Shown: positions 1 to 11,655 of the stretch, piece after piece
Position numbering within the stretch: the stretch's first letter is position 1
Layout of the letters: each line of letters starts with the position of its first letter
DNA from: Roseateles oligotrophus
GTDB lineage: Bacteria > Pseudomonadota > Gammaproteobacteria > Burkholderiales > Burkholderiaceae_C
NCBI RefSeq assembly: GCF_025717515.1
Contig: NZ_JAJIRN010000006.1
Span: 372,001 to 436,000, forward strand
DNA length: 64,000 nucleotides
Direction of reading: 5' to 3'
Program-made: the position numbers and the translations under genes
The notes under the pieces: generated by a model
What the model was told of the DNA's origin: nothing
Database searches by the model: none
What the model saw: only the letters and a program-made list of their open reading frames with translations

Positions 1-938
1 TCGATGGCCAGGCGCAAGGCCTGCGCAGCAGCCCCAGCCTGAACTACCTCGAAGGCGCGGGCGCCTTCCGCTTCAACGCTCAAGGTGATCCGCAGGGCGG
101 CCTGTTCTGGGACGGCCGCGCCGACAGCCGCGAGGCGCAAGCCCGCGGCCCCTTGTTCAACGCCAAGGAGATGGCCAATACCGAAGGGCCGGCCTTCAGC
201 AACAAGCTGCGCGCGCTGAGCTATTTTCCGGACCTGTTGCGCAGCAGTAATTTGACCGCCAGCGCCAACGACGAGCAATTGCTGCAAGCCGTCACCAGCG
301 CCCTGGCGGCCTACCAAGTCAGCGATATCGACTTCCACGCGCACAGCAGCAAGTTCGACGCGGTGCAGGCCGGCCGCGCCAGCTTTACCGCCCAAGAGGC
401 GCGCGGGCTGACCACCTTCAATGACCCGCAGCGTGGCAATTGCGCGGCCTGCCATGACAGCTCGCCCAGGCCCAACGGCCAGCCCGCCGCCTTCACCAAC
501 TTCCGCTACTTCGCCCTCGGCGTGCCGCGCAATAGCAGCCAAGCCACAGCCGACCCCGCCTTTTTCGACCTCGGCCTATGCGGCCCGCAACGCAGCGACC
601 TGAGCGGGCGCAGCGATCTGTGCGGCCTGTTCCGCGTGCCGACGCTGCGCAATGTGGCCTTGACCGCACCCTATTTCCACAACGCATCGCTGCAGTCGCT
701 GGAGGATGTGGTGGGCTTTTACGCCACCCGCGACAGCGATCCGGCGCGCTGGTACCCGGTCGTCGGCGGCCAGGTGCAGCGCTTCAACGACCTACCCGCC
801 GCTTACCGGGCCAATGTGCACCAGGGCCCGCCGTTCGGGCGGCGCGCCAATCAGCCGCCCGCCTTGAGCCCTCAAGACGTCAGCGATGTGGTCGCTTTTC
901 TGCGCACGCTGTCGGACGGATTCAACAGTTCGCCCTAA
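1..938 (+). CDS. Di-heme cytochrome c peroxidase family protein (5' truncated by window edge)
   Basis: The reading frame is open from base 3, so only the C-terminal part is present. It would act in the periplasm, reducing H2O2 with electrons from cytochrome c or carrying out MauG-like chemistry. The visible part begins with a LRSSPSL...FWDGRADS segment typical of the family. A CAACH heme-binding motif is encoded at 441-455, and the C-terminal signature FRVPTLRNVALTAPYFHNASLQSLEDVV follows at roughly 630-705. Only this heme motif is visible; the other heme and the signal peptide would lie upstream. The stop at 936-938 is 66 bases before ppc, with no clear terminator. Family membership is firm, but peroxidase versus MauG-type activity cannot be decided from this fragment. 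Confidence 0.85.
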   Translation, partial: DGQAQGLRSSPSLNYLEGAGAFRFNAQGDPQGGLFWDGRADSREAQARGPLFNAKEMANTEGPAFSNKLRALSYFPDLLRSSNLTASANDEQLLQAVTSALAAYQVSDIDFHAHSSKFDAVQAGRASFTAQEARGLTTFNDPQRGNCAACHDSSPRPNGQPAAFTNFRYFALGVPRNSSQATADPAFFDLGLCGPQRSDLSGRSDLCGLFRVPTLRNVALTAPYFHNASLQSLEDVVGFYATRDSDPARWYPVVGGQVQRFNDLPAAYRANVHQGPPFGRRANQPPALSPQDVSDVVAFLRTLSDGFNSSP

Positions 939-1004
939 TCTGCAGAGGCCAGGCCAGCGGGGCTCAAAGAAACTGTTAAAGTCAGAAACACGTAACTTGG
1001 TTAC

Positions 1005-3866
1005 ATGCCTGTTTCACCCCTTCTGACGAGTCCTGCCATGCCGCCCAAGCCAGTTAGTCCAGTGTCCCGCGCCAAAAAGTCTGCACCCACCGCTGCCGAC
1101 AAAAACCAGCCCTTGATGGATGACATCCGCCTGCTGGGCCGCATTCTGGGCGAGGTGATTCGCGAGCAAGAGGGGCGCGACACCTATGAGCTGATCGAGC
1201 GCATCCGAAAGCTCTCGGTCGCGTATCGTCACAAGGCCGACGCGCAGGCGGGCAAAAGCTTTGACAAGCTGCTCAAGAGCCTGAGCGGCGAGCAAGCGGT
1301 CAGCGTGATCCGCGCCTTCAGCTATTTCTCGCATCTGGCCAATATCGCCGAGGACCGCCACCATGTGCGCCGGCGCGAAATCCATGAACGCGCCGGCAGC
1401 CAACAAGCCGGCTCGCTGGCCTTCGCGCTGGAGCGCTTGCATGAAGCCGGCGTGCGTCCGGCCGAGATCGCCAAGACCTTGCACCACGGCTTCATCTCGC
1501 CGGTCTTGACCGCCCACCCGACCGAGGTGCAGCGCAAGAGCATTCTGGACGCCGAGCGCGCCGTCGCGCAATTGGTCGAGCAGCGCGATGAGCTGCACAC
1601 CGAGCGCGAGCACCGTGACAACGAGGCCGCCATCCGCGCCCGCGTCACCCAGCTCTGGCAGACCCGCATGCTGCGCTACAGCAAGCTCACAGTCGCCGAC
1701 GAGATCGAGAACGCGCTGTCCTACTACCAGTCGACCTTTTTGCGTCAGATCCCCAAGCTCTATGCCGAGCTGGAAGAGGCACTGCCGGGCCATGACTTCA
1801 ACAGCTTTTTGCGCATGGGCCATTGGATCGGCGGCGACCGTGACGGCAACCCCAATGTCACCGCCACGACGATGCGCCACGCGCTGGCACGGCAGAGCGA
1901 GGTGGCGCTGCGCCACTACCTGACCGAGCTGCATGAGCTGGGCGCGGAGCTGTCGATCTCGGCAAGGCTGGCGCAGGTCTCGCCCGCGATGCAGGCCTTG
2001 GCCGAACGCAGCCCGGACCGCAACGAGCATCGCATGGACGAGCCCTACCGCCGTGCCTTGACGGGCATGTATGCGCGCGCCGCCGCCACCCTGCAGCAGT
2101 TGACCGGCACCGAGGCGATGCGCCACGCGGTCGCCCCGCAAGAACCCTATGCGAGCGCCGATGAGCTGCTGGCCGACTTGGCCGTGATCGAGGCCTCGCT
2201 GCGCAGCAACCACGCGCAAGCGCTGATCGCGCCGCGCCTGAAGCCGCTGATGCGTGCGGTCAGGGTGTTCGGCTTTCACCTGGCCACGCTGGACCTGCGC
2301 CAAAGCTCCGATCAGCATGAGGCGGTGCTGGCCGAGCTGCTGCAGATCGCTCGGATCGAATCGGATTACTCCAGCCTGAACGAGGCTCATAAGCGCGAGC
2401 TGCTGCTCAAGCTCTTGAACGACGCCCGCCCCCTGCGCGTGCATGGTGCCGCCTATAGCGAGCGCAGCCTGACCGAGCTGGCGATTTTTGAGGCCGCGCG
2501 TGAATCGCTGCAAATTTTCGGCCGCGAGTCGCTGCGCCACTACATCATCTCGCACACCGAGTCGGTCAGCGACCTGCTGGAAGTCTTATTGCTGCTGAAG
2601 GAAGTCGGCCTGCTGCGCGGCACGCTGGATGAGGGCAGCGCCGTCAACGACTTGATCGTCTCGCCTCTGTTCGAGACCATTGGCGACCTGCGCGAGGCGC
2701 CGGCCATCATGGCCGAGTTCTATGAATTGCCCGGCATCGCCGACATGCTGATTCGCAGCGGCGCCGAGCAAGACATCATGCTGGGCTACTCCGACTCCAA
2801 CAAGGACGGCGGCGTCTTTACCAGCAGCTGGGAGCTCTACCGCGCCGAGATCGCGCTGGTGGATATGTTCGAGAAGCTAAGCAAAGCGCATGGCATCACG
2901 CTGCGGCTCTTCCACGGCCGTGGCGGCACGGTCGGCCGCGGCGGCGGCCCGAGCTACCAGGCCATCCTGGCCCAGCCTCCGGGCACCGTCAACGGTCAGA
3001 TCCGTCTGACCGAACAGGGCGAGGTGATCGCCTCCAAGTACGCCAACCCCGAGATCGGCCGGCGCAATCTGGAGACGCTGGTGGCGGCGACGCTGGAAGC
3101 CACGCTGCTGCACCCGACCAAGAACGCGCCGAAGAGCTTTCTGGAAGCGGCGCAAACGCTGTCCGACGCCAGCTTCAAGGCCTATCGCGGTCTGGTCTAT
3201 GACACGCCCGGCTTTGCCGACTACTTTTTCGCCGCCACGCCGATCCGCGAAATTGCCGAGCTGAATATCGGCTCACGCCCGGCCTCGCGCAAGGCGACCC
3301 GCGCGATCGAAGACCTGCGCGCCATCCCCTGGGGTTTCAGCTGGGGCCAGAGCCGCGTTGCGCTGCCGGGCTGGTGCGGCTTCGGCTCGGCGGTGTTGGA
3401 ATTCTTGGGCGAGGAAGGCTCGGTTCAACACCAGCAAAACTTATCCCTGCTCAAGCGCATGCTCAAAGGCTGGCCGTTCTTCCGCACCCTGCTGTCGAAC
3501 CTGGACATGGTCTTGGCCAAGACCGATCTGGGCATCGCCGAGCGCTATGTGGAGCTGGTCGAAGACAAGCGCCTGGGCAAAAGGATTTTTGCCGCCGTCA
3601 AGGCCGAGTTTTTGCGCACGCAGCAAGCGCTGAGCCTGATCACCGGCGAGGCCAACCGCCTGGCCGGCAACCCGGCGCTGGCGCGCTCAATCGAGCACCG
3701 CTTCCCTTATATCGACCCGCTGAACCATTTGCAGGTCGAGCTGATGCGGCGCTACCGCGCCATTCCGGCGGACAAGCGCGCCGAAGATCCAGCGCTGGAG
3801 CGCGTGCAGCGCGGCATTCATTTGTCGATCAACGGGATTGCGGCGGGGCTGCGCAATACGGGTTGA
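1005..3866 (+). CDS. ppc: Phosphoenolpyruvate carboxylase
   Basis: It carboxylates PEP with bicarbonate to oxaloacetate, the anaplerotic feed into the TCA cycle, and is cytosolic. At 953 residues it is somewhat longer than the E. coli enzyme; the extra part is an alanine/proline-rich N-terminus before the conserved [16 protein letters not shown] segment. The LTAHPTE motif carries catalytic His171. [10 protein letters not shown] contains Lys600. The mobile loop [13 protein letters not shown] starts at His637, and the protein ends in the family-typical [10 protein letters not shown]. The start at 1005 is the first ATG; 1038 is a possible alternative and neither has a strong Shine-Dalgarno. The 3' end overlaps the next gene, on the opposite strand, by 49 bases. 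Confidence 0.97.
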   Translation: MPVSPLLTSPAMPPKPVSPVSRAKKSAPTAADKNQPLMDDIRLLGRILGEVIREQEGRDTYELIERIRKLSVAYRHKADAQAGKSFDKLLKSLSGEQAVSVIRAFSYFSHLANIAEDRHHVRRREIHERAGSQQAGSLAFALERLHEAGVRPAEIAKTLHHGFISPVLTAHPTEVQRKSILDAERAVAQLVEQRDELHTEREHRDNEAAIRARVTQLWQTRMLRYSKLTVADEIENALSYYQSTFLRQIPKLYAELEEALPGHDFNSFLRMGHWIGGDRDGNPNVTATTMRHALARQSEVALRHYLTELHELGAELSISARLAQVSPAMQALAERSPDRNEHRMDEPYRRALTGMYARAAATLQQLTGTEAMRHAVAPQEPYASADELLADLAVIEASLRSNHAQALIAPRLKPLMRAVRVFGFHLATLDLRQSSDQHEAVLAELLQIARIESDYSSLNEAHKRELLLKLLNDARPLRVHGAAYSERSLTELAIFEAARESLQIFGRESLRHYIISHTESVSDLLEVLLLLKEVGLLRGTLDEGSAVNDLIVSPLFETIGDLREAPAIMAEFYELPGIADMLIRSGAEQDIMLGYSDSNKDGGVFTSSWELYRAEIALVDMFEKLSKAHGITLRLFHGRGGTVGRGGGPSYQAILAQPPGTVNGQIRLTEQGEVIASKYANPEIGRRNLETLVAATLEATLLHPTKNAPKSFLEAAQTLSDASFKAYRGLVYDTPGFADYFFAATPIREIAELNIGSRPASRKATRAIEDLRAIPWGFSWGQSRVALPGWCGFGSAVLEFLGEEGSVQHQQNLSLLKRMLKGWPFFRTLLSNLDMVLAKTDLGIAERYVELVEDKRLGKRIFAAVKAEFLRTQQALSLITGEANRLAGNPALARSIEHRFPYIDPLNHLQVELMRRYRAIPADKRAEDPALERVQRGIHLSINGIAAGLRNTG

Positions 3867-5053
3867 GTGAGCGGGGTCGTTTGAGAGGCGAGTCGGCTAA
3901 ACACCCGCCACTCGCCATCACGCAACAGCTCTTGCATCCTGTCGTGACGTGCTGCCAGCTGCTTGCATGTGATTGGGCCAGTGCCCACTGCCTCTTCATG
4001 CATGCGCGAGCCGGCCGCCTGCACGGCCTTGACGGTTTGCTCCCGTTGAGCCCAGTCAGACCCTGCGCCGGCTTGGCTCTTGCCGATCAGAACCGCCAGC
4101 GATTTTTCAAGCAAGTTGGCGCGCTCGCTCTGCCAGACCCGCTCGGCCAACTTGACACAGGCGGAGACCGTGGCGGGGCGTTTGTCCCGGCGGCAAACCA
4201 TGGCCCAACTCGCCACTTGGGGCCCACTGCCCGCCCAAAACAATGATTCCAACGCTGATTGCTCGGCCACACGACGCAAACCTTCGCTGGCAGTACGGGG
4301 CAGACTCTGAAAGAACTCGGCCCAAAACCGCTGTGACTCAGTATCCGCCTGGGCTTCGGCCAAGCGCGCCAAGGCCTCCAGCCGCCTTGGGCTGTCGGGC
4401 GGAAGAAGATTGAACTGCCAGCCCAAGGCCAACTCATTGCGAGGCTCCAGCAACAACCAACGCGTCACCAGGTCTTGGCATCTGGCCTGCACAGGTTCAC
4501 AGCTCAGCTGCGTAGCCAAAGCCAGCACGCGACCGTCCTGGCTATTCAGCGCTCGCCCTTGCAACGGGCCGAGCGCCCAACGCTGTTCAGACATCTGCAA
4601 GGCCATGGCCTCCAAGTAGTCGGCCGCAGCCAATGAACGGAGATCGCCACGCTGTTGCAGAAGATGCGCCCAACGCAGCAAGGTCTGGTGCATCGCCAGG
4701 GTCAAACTAAGCTCCTCCGAGTGCTCTTCGTTCGCTGGGGCCGCCGCCTGCGTCGCCCGTAACGCACACCAAGCGGAGTCCTTGGCCGGGTCCAACCAGG
4801 CCAAGGCTTTTTGAACCTCGATTGGCAAAGCCTGCGAATCATCTCCGCCTGAAACTTCGGCACGATTCAACAAGGCCCAAGGGTCATTGGAGGCAGCCGG
4901 CAACATTTGACCGGACGCAGCGCTAGCGATCAAGGCCGCACTATCCGCCCGGGCCGGCTGCGGCGCAGACACGGCCGTGCCTTCGCCATTGCCCAGCCAC
5001 AAAAACCCCGCCGCCACCAACAAACCCAAGAGCAAACCGCCCAGAACCCTCAT
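3818..5053 (-). CDS. Hypothetical membrane-anchored protein
   Basis: I do not recognise this family. The frame could open at 5077, but the ATG at 5053 is preceded by a strong GGGAGGG ribosome-binding site, so I prefer it (411 residues). It starts with [21 protein letters not shown], a single N-terminal membrane segment or uncleaved signal. An alanine-rich linker and a long, mostly helical region follow, with repeat-like patterns ([23 protein letters not shown]) and scattered cysteines. A periplasmic location is likely. The C-terminus is encoded antisense to the last 49 bases of ppc. It stands alone on its strand here, next to the YjfB/response-regulator genes. It is probably a real gene because of the ribosome-binding site and sustained codon bias. 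Confidence 0.7.
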   Translation of the reverse strand: MRVLGGLLLGLLVAAGFLWLGNGEGTAVSAPQPARADSAALIASAASGQMLPAASNDPWALLNRAEVSGGDDSQALPIEVQKALAWLDPAKDSAWCALRATQAAAPANEEHSEELSLTLAMHQTLLRWAHLLQQRGDLRSLAAADYLEAMALQMSEQRWALGPLQGRALNSQDGRVLALATQLSCEPVQARCQDLVTRWLLLEPRNELALGWQFNLLPPDSPRRLEALARLAEAQADTESQRFWAEFFQSLPRTASEGLRRVAEQSALESLFWAGSGPQVASWAMVCRRDKRPATVSACVKLAERVWQSERANLLEKSLAVLIGKSQAGAGSDWAQREQTVKAVQAAGSRMHEEAVGTGPITCKQLAARHDRMQELLRDGEWRVFSRLASQTTPLTQPVLRSPAAIPLIDK

Positions 5054-5179
5054 CCCTTGCCCTCCCAGGCCAGCCATCTGACGCGCAGGCGGATGATAGC
5101 GACAAGCTCGGCCATGGGCGGCTCAAGTTATGCCCTTGCGAGCCGATAGCTCTGGAACGTCCTTCAAGGAGCTCGCAGC

Positions 5180-5383
5180 ATGGAACTCGCCAACACCGCC
5201 CTGGTCAACAACGCCGGCTCAGCCTCGCCCGGCTCGGTGGAAAGCGCCGCCCAGATGATGGTGCTCAAGAAGGCCATCAATCTGCAGACACAAGGTGTTA
5301 TGGACCTGCTCGGCAGCTTGCCGCCTCAACCGGCATTGGCCAGCAGCGGCCATCTGGGCACGCAGTTAAATACCTATGCGTGA
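5180..5383 (+). CDS. YjfB-family putative motility protein
   Basis: This is a 67-residue protein matching the small YjfB family, seen near motility and signalling genes in many proteobacteria and bacilli; its biochemical role is not established. The core MMVLKKAINLQTQGVMDLLGSLPPQP and the end LASSGHLGTQLNTYA are typical. A clear ribosome-binding site (AAGGAG) lies 9 bases before the ATG. It sits 150 bases upstream of the receiver-TPR response regulator on the same strand and could be cotranscribed with it, which would point to a motility or surface-behaviour output for that signalling pair. The last link is inference. Confidence 0.75.
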   Translation: MELANTALVNNAGSASPGSVESAAQMMVLKKAINLQTQGVMDLLGSLPPQPALASSGHLGTQLNTYA

Positions 5384-5532
5384 ATCCGGGAGAAGTCTGG
5401 GCCTGAAACAAAGCTTGTTACTGCGCTTGTGCTCGCGGCGCAGCCGTTCGTCCGGTAAGCTTGCGGCTTGCGAGCAAAACTCATTGCGCCGCGCCCGCCT
5501 GTCAGGCCGGGGCGCCAGACCAAGGTAAGCCC

Positions 5533-7218
5533 ATGCATATAGAGACACCTTACGCCAAGATCGACGCCTTGGTGGTTGACGATATGGCCACCCAGCAGAC
5601 CACGCTGCGCGGCCAGCTGGGTATGTTGGGCATCGGCAAGATCGACGCGGCCGGCTCGGCCGAAGACGCGCTGCGCATGATCAAGGCCAAGCGCTACGGG
5701 CTGATTCTGTGCGACTACAACCTCAACCACCGCACCGACGGCCAGCAGTTGTTCGAGTTGCTGCGCGATCAACGCGTGCTGGCGCCCGATTGCCTGTTCT
5801 TCATGATCACGGCCGAGAGCAATTACAACTCGGTGGCCTCGGCCAGCGAGCATATGCCCGATGCCTATCTGCTCAAGCCCATCACCGCCGGCGACATCGA
5901 AGACCGGCTGAAAAACCAACTCGACAAGCGTCAAGCGCTGCTCGAAATCAATCGCCACCTGAACAAGAACGACCTGGCCGCGGCGGTGACCGCCTGCGAC
6001 ACGCTGTTGGCCAAAAAAGACCGCTGGTATATGCATGCGCTGCAGATCAAGGGGCAGGCGCTGCTCGATCTGGGTTGCCCCGATGACGCCAAACGGATCT
6101 ATCAGGACGCGCTGGCCTTGCGCGACGGCTTGATGTGGGCACAGCTGGGCTTGGTGAAGGCTGCCAAGGCATCCGGCAAGTTCGAGGAATCCAAGCGCTT
6201 GGGTCAAGAAATTCTTGATAGCCAGGAGGGTTCCAAATGCCTGGTCGCCTTTGACCTGGTGGCGGCCTCGATGGAGGCCTTGGGGGATACGAACAGCGCA
6301 CTCACTCTGATGAAGCAGGCAGCCCAGGTGGTGCCGTCGGCCAAGCGGCTGCGCGTGCTCTCAGAGAGCGCCTACCGCAACGGTGACCTCGCCACCGCCA
6401 AGGCCAGTCTGAGCAAGGCCTTGAAGTCAAGCCAGGGTGCGATGACCGCTAACTCGCAAGATCTGCTGATCATGGCCCAAACCCAGATCGACATGGGCGA
6501 GGCCAAAGAAGCGCTGGAAACACTTTGCGAAGCCGCCACCCGGGGCTCCCACACGCCTGAATTCGACAACGTGGCCCTGGCCATACGCGCGCAGGCCCAT
6601 GCCTTGCTGGGGGACACCGACAAGGCGCAAAAGGAAGCTGCCCAAGCGCTCGCCAGCATGCGTCAGGGCAAGGCCGATTTCGCCACCGTCACCGTCGCAA
6701 GGGCAGCACTGCAGGCCGGGCAGGTCGAGGCAGGTCTGGCCTTGCTGCGTCAAGCGGTCAACGCCGACCATGAAAATTCAAGGGTGCAGCAACTGATTTG
6801 CAAGGCTTTGACCGACACCGGTCATACCGAGCAGATAGAGTTGCTGGTCAAGACGGCCACTCAGGGCTTAAAGACCCGCTTGCATGAGGCCAAGCGCCTG
6901 CTACGCGCCGGCGAATTGGATGAAGCACTGGTGGCCATCGAAGGCGAGTTGGCTGCCTTTCCCGACAACACCACCGTGCTGCTGGAATGCGCGCAGATGA
7001 ATTGCATGTCGCTGCGCCTTAAAAAATCGCTTGACGACCGCCGCGTCGAGCAGGTGCGCGACTATCTGGCGCGGCTGGAAAAACTGCTGCCGGCGAATGA
7101 CCGCGTGGCAAGCATGCGCCGCTATTTGCGCGAAACGCTGGCGGCCTTGCAGACCAAGGGTTCGGCGATTGAAATCTCCAGCGGCCCCGCGTCGAGCTTG
7201 GTGAAAATGGTCAAGTGA
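5533..7218 (+). CDS. Response regulator: receiver domain fused to TPR repeats
   Basis: A cytosolic two-component output protein of 561 residues. The receiver domain spans about residues 8-130: acidic pair Asp16/Asp17, phospho-acceptor Asp61 in LILCDYNL, conserved Thr in MITAE and Lys115 in YLLKPI. The rest, about 135-545, is a chain of tetratricopeptide-type helical repeats with no DNA-binding, GGDEF or EAL domain, so the output is presumably protein-protein interaction. A TTG at 5461 in the same frame would add 24 residues outside the receiver fold, so I chose the ATG at 5533, just downstream of GGTAAG. The small histidine kinase follows 21 bases later and is the obvious partner. Confidence 0.88.
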   Translation: MHIETPYAKIDALVVDDMATQQTTLRGQLGMLGIGKIDAAGSAEDALRMIKAKRYGLILCDYNLNHRTDGQQLFELLRDQRVLAPDCLFFMITAESNYNSVASASEHMPDAYLLKPITAGDIEDRLKNQLDKRQALLEINRHLNKNDLAAAVTACDTLLAKKDRWYMHALQIKGQALLDLGCPDDAKRIYQDALALRDGLMWAQLGLVKAAKASGKFEESKRLGQEILDSQEGSKCLVAFDLVAASMEALGDTNSALTLMKQAAQVVPSAKRLRVLSESAYRNGDLATAKASLSKALKSSQGAMTANSQDLLIMAQTQIDMGEAKEALETLCEAATRGSHTPEFDNVALAIRAQAHALLGDTDKAQKEAAQALASMRQGKADFATVTVARAALQAGQVEAGLALLRQAVNADHENSRVQQLICKALTDTGHTEQIELLVKTATQGLKTRLHEAKRLLRAGELDEALVAIEGELAAFPDNTTVLLECAQMNCMSLRLKKSLDDRRVEQVRDYLARLEKLLPANDRVASMRRYLRETLAALQTKGSAIEISSGPASSLVKMVK

Positions 7219-7239
7219 GCACATGCTGGAGCTAAACGC

Positions 7240-7851
7240 ATGAACCGGGAGTTGCTGGCCCTGTTTGTTCACGACATCAAGAACCAATTGGGCGTACTCG
7301 AAGCCGAGTTGTTTCTGCTGGAGGCTGAACCCGACCGGCCACGCGCACACCGCGCGCACCAGCATTGCTCGCAGTTGCGCCAAAGGCTGATCGCCTATCT
7401 GACCTTGTATGCCTCCGACGATAGGCCGATGAGCGCGCAGGCCGAAGACGAATCGCCACTGGACTTCTTGCACAAACTATTGAAGGTCGACTCCCGCCCG
7501 GACGGCACGCCGCTGCGCTTGGGCGACTGCACGGAGGCCCCGCCATTCTGGTATTTCGATGCCCGGCTGGTGCTGCTGGCCATGGAGGCCGCACTGCACA
7601 ATGCCTGGAGATTTGCTCGCTCCGACGTTCAAATTGGTGCCAAGCAAATAGGAAGTTACCTGGTGTTCTCGGTCGAGGATGATGGCCTCGGCCTGGGCGC
7701 CAAAGACCCCTCCAGTCGTTCCTCCACCGGACTGGGCATGGAGCTGTGCGCGGCCGTCGCTCGTGCCCATAAGCATGGTGAACACCAAGGTCGGGTTACG
7801 CTGGAGCCCAGGCCGCAAGGCGGCACCAAGTTTGAAATCTGGCTGCCTTAA
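7240..7851 (+). CDS. Small soluble histidine kinase without sensor domain
   Basis: At 203 residues this is little more than a kinase core. It starts MNRELLALFVHDIKNQLG, where His11 is the likely phospho-acceptor in an HDIKNQ-type H box. The ATP-binding half has an N box (ALHNAWRFA), a G1 box (VEDDGLGLG) and a G2 box (STGLGMELCAAVARAH). There are no membrane segments and no PAS or GAF domain, so the signal must come from a partner. It lies 21 bases downstream of the receiver-TPR gene, with a GGAG 12 bases before its ATG, and the two almost certainly form an operon and a signalling pair. It converges on the AlgR-like gene, leaving 47 bases between them. Confidence 0.85.
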   Translation: MNRELLALFVHDIKNQLGVLEAELFLLEAEPDRPRAHRAHQHCSQLRQRLIAYLTLYASDDRPMSAQAEDESPLDFLHKLLKVDSRPDGTPLRLGDCTEAPPFWYFDARLVLLAMEAALHNAWRFARSDVQIGAKQIGSYLVFSVEDDGLGLGAKDPSSRSSTGLGMELCAAVARAHKHGEHQGRVTLEPRPQGGTKFEIWLP

Positions 7852-7898
7852 AACTCGAACTACTCGCTCGGCGCCACTGCCCGGATCGGCTGGCCGGT

Positions 7899-8735
7899 TT
7901 AGCGGCCCTGCGCGGCCAAGGCCTCACGCACCGCCGCAACCTGCCGCCTCGAGACCGCCAGCCATTCATTGACGCCGGCAATCCGCACCGCCCAGCCCTC
8001 GGCCCCCTCACTGCCTTCACCGGCAGCTTCATCCTCGCCGCCATGGGTCGGCGCATGCCGTTCCAACTCGCGCACCGCCGATTTGGCCACCAAGGCATTG
8101 CGATGGACGCGCAAAAAACGTTCACCCAGACGCGGCTCCAAGTCCGACAGGCTGCCGTCCATAACCAGGCTTTGGCTCGCGGTGCGCAGGGTCAAATATT
8201 TCAGCTCGGCCTTGAAATACAGCACTTCGGCCAGCGGCACCCGCAAGAGCCGGCCGCGATCCGTCACATTGATCACGCCACTCGCCTCCTCGCCGGGCAA
8301 GGCCTGACCCTCTGGACTTGCGAGCATGGCCGCCCGCTCGGCCATGCGCTGCGCCACACGCGACAGGGCCGCTTGCAGGCGCTCGCGCCGCACCGGTTTG
8401 GTCAGGTAATCAGTTGCATCCAATTCGAATGCCTGCAGCGCATGCTCGGCATGGGCCGTCACAAACACAAGTGCCGGACTCGGCCTGCCCTGCTCGCCTT
8501 GCGCGCGCAGGCTGGTGGCCAAAGCCAGTCCGTCGGGGCCGGGCATTTGCACATCCAGCAAGACCAGATCGCAGCCATGCTCGCGCAGCCAGGCTTGAGC
8601 CTGCGAAGCAGTGCCCGCCTCCGCGACGACCTCGGCGCACGGATCAGCACAGCCCTCCAGCAAACTGCGCAAGCGCAGCCGCGCCAAGGGCTCGTCGTCA
8701 ACCAGCAAAACTCTCAATGTGACAGGCAAAGACAT
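7899..8735 (-). CDS. LytTR-family response regulator (AlgR-like)
   Basis: A DNA-binding response regulator of 278 residues. The receiver domain at 7-130 has Asp14/Asp15 and phospho-acceptor Asp61 in DLVLLDVQMPGPDG, with Lys in YLTKPVRRE. A LytTR domain at about 152-275 carries GRLLRVPLAEVLYFKAELKYLTL and ERFLRVHRNALVA. A low-complexity Gly/Glu-rich insert (EDEAAGEGSEGAEGW) sits inside the LytTR domain. It lies 24 bases downstream of a LytS/AlgZ-type kinase, and the pair is divergent from argH. This is the arrangement around algR-fimS-argH in Pseudomonas aeruginosa, where the pair controls alginate and type IV pili. Targets here are unknown. Confidence 0.93.
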   Translation of the reverse strand: MSLPVTLRVLLVDDEPLARLRLRSLLEGCADPCAEVVAEAGTASQAQAWLREHGCDLVLLDVQMPGPDGLALATSLRAQGEQGRPSPALVFVTAHAEHALQAFELDATDYLTKPVRRERLQAALSRVAQRMAERAAMLASPEGQALPGEEASGVINVTDRGRLLRVPLAEVLYFKAELKYLTLRTASQSLVMDGSLSDLEPRLGERFLRVHRNALVAKSAVRELERHAPTHGGEDEAAGEGSEGAEGWAVRIAGVNEWLAVSRRQVAAVREALAAQGR

Positions 8736-8759
8736 CGAATCGATTCCCCAAAAATCCGC

Positions 8760-9845
8760 TCAACGGGGCAGCACAATGCGCACGCTGAAGCGAGTCGGCT
8801 CCCGGTTCAGCTCGAAACGCGCTGCCACATCATGCATCAGCCGCAGGCGTTGGCGCACATTGCGCAGCGCCAAACCGTGACCAGATGTTTGCGCCGGCAG
8901 GCCCACCGTATTGAGCACGCAAATCTCCACCTCGCTGCCCAGGCGCCTTGTGCTGATTTCGACCTCGCCGCCGGCCTCGTTCGGCTCAACGCCATGGCGC
9001 ACCGCATTCTCGACCAATGGTTGCAGCAGCAGGGGTGGCACCTTGGCCGCGCCCGCCGCCGGATCCAGGCGCCAATGAATGCGCAAGCGCTCGCCAAAAC
9101 GGACCTGCTCAATGTCGAGGTAACGGCGGGCCAATTCAATCTCGGCGTCTAGGCTGACCACTGCGGTCGCATCGGCCAACGCGACGCGAAACAACTCGCT
9201 CAAATCCTCCAGCAAACCCTCGGCCTTTTGGGGGTCCAAGCGCACCAAGGCAATCGCGCTATTGAGCGTATTGAACAAGAAATGCGGGCGAATGCGGGCC
9301 TGCAACTCGACCAGTTTCGCCATCGCGTCGGCCGGCCGCTGCGCCCGTTCGCGTTGCTTCAACCAGGCCAAAAGCTGCCCGGCGGTGGCGGCCCCCGCCA
9401 AGCCAATGCTGAGGACTCGAAAGGCGCTGCTGGGCTCATCGCTGGCCAGACTCAGCAACTCCCAGCCGAGCAAAGCGCATAGCGCGCCCAAACTCATCAA
9501 CAACAGCCATTGCCAGATGGGCGGCAGCCTAGCCAACTGGCGACGCGCGCTGCAAACCAGCAGCAGCCAGGCCAGCACGGCCGACATCGTCACCACCGTG
9601 CCGCTGGCCATGCTTTGCATCCATGTGGCCAAGTCGCGCGATGCCAGCGCCAGACCCAAGGCGAGCAAACCCTGCACACCCAACACCGCCCGCAAGACCA
9701 CGCCGACATGGCAGACGTCAAAGACCCGCTCGGGATCGAACAAAGGCAGGAGCACGGCGTCACCCGTATCGCTTGACGCAAAGCCCAAGATGCTGGATTG
9801 AGGGGGGCTATCGGGCCAGTCCGACGGCTTGCTGCGTGGTCTCAA
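8760..9845 (-). CDS. LytS/AlgZ-type sensor histidine kinase
   Basis: Membrane sensor kinase partner of the LytTR regulator. Four hydrophobic segments are visible, around VGVVLRAVLGVQGLLALGLALA, MSAVLAWLLLVC, WQWLLLMSLGALCALLGWELL and VLSIGLAGAATAGQLLAWL. They are followed by the PF06580-type phospho-acceptor region QARIRPHFLFNTLNSAIALVR and a HATPase domain with LVENAVRHGV and GHGLALRNVRQRL. The N-terminus is uncertain. No ATG lies before the first membrane segment. TTG at 9845 has a weak GAGAAAG site, TTG at 9788 is closer to the conserved part, and a GTG at 9944 would run into the argH promoter. Organisation with argH resembles P. aeruginosa fimS. Confidence 0.88.
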   Translation of the reverse strand: MRPRSKPSDWPDSPPQSSILGFASSDTGDAVLLPLFDPERVFDVCHVGVVLRAVLGVQGLLALGLALASRDLATWMQSMASGTVVTMSAVLAWLLLVCSARRQLARLPPIWQWLLLMSLGALCALLGWELLSLASDEPSSAFRVLSIGLAGAATAGQLLAWLKQRERAQRPADAMAKLVELQARIRPHFLFNTLNSAIALVRLDPQKAEGLLEDLSELFRVALADATAVVSLDAEIELARRYLDIEQVRFGERLRIHWRLDPAAGAAKVPPLLLQPLVENAVRHGVEPNEAGGEVEISTRRLGSEVEICVLNTVGLPAQTSGHGLALRNVRQRLRLMHDVAARFELNREPTRFSVRIVLPR

Positions 9846-9962
9846 TGTTTGCTTTCTCTGTGCGAAGCCTGGTAAGTGTGCGACTCGATAGAATCGCCCT
9901 GCTCCGGATTGTGTGTCAAACCGGCCGCATTTTTCCTTCCCCACTCAGCCGTCCAGCCCGCC

Positions 9963-11369
<1,407 letters not shown>

Positions 11370-11400
11370 CAGGATCGATTCAACCCAGGGCGGTCGAAGC

Positions 11401-11424
11401 GGGGGCGGTGGCACAACCGCCCCC
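11401..11424 (+). terminator. GC-rich hairpin after argH, possible terminator
   Basis: Perfect 9-bp inverted repeat GGGGGCGGT / ACCGCCCCC with a 6-base loop, 31 bases after the argH stop. There is no T-run after it, so it may act with Rho or only stabilise the mRNA end. Confidence 0.45.
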
Positions 11425-11655
11425 AAGCCACACGGCAACACCAGAAAGCCAAGCCGCTTTTGCCGGCTACAACAATGCCCTATGGGTGACCAGCTCCCGA
11501 CCCATGATGGCGCGGGCAGCGGTATGGCTCCACGGGCGCCCAGGCAGCAGCATTGAGCGGCCAAGGTGAGGCCCAAGTCCGGCCATGCACCGAACATCAC
11601 AACTGTCTATTCACCCAAGCCAACGCTGACACAAAGGCGGTACACCGGCGGGGAA

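Noticed and set aside
1014-2555. 513-codon open frame on the minus strand inside ppc
   Set aside because: It lies entirely opposite a clear ppc gene, is Gln/Arg/Gly-rich with no recognisable motif, and arises from high-GC codon bias.
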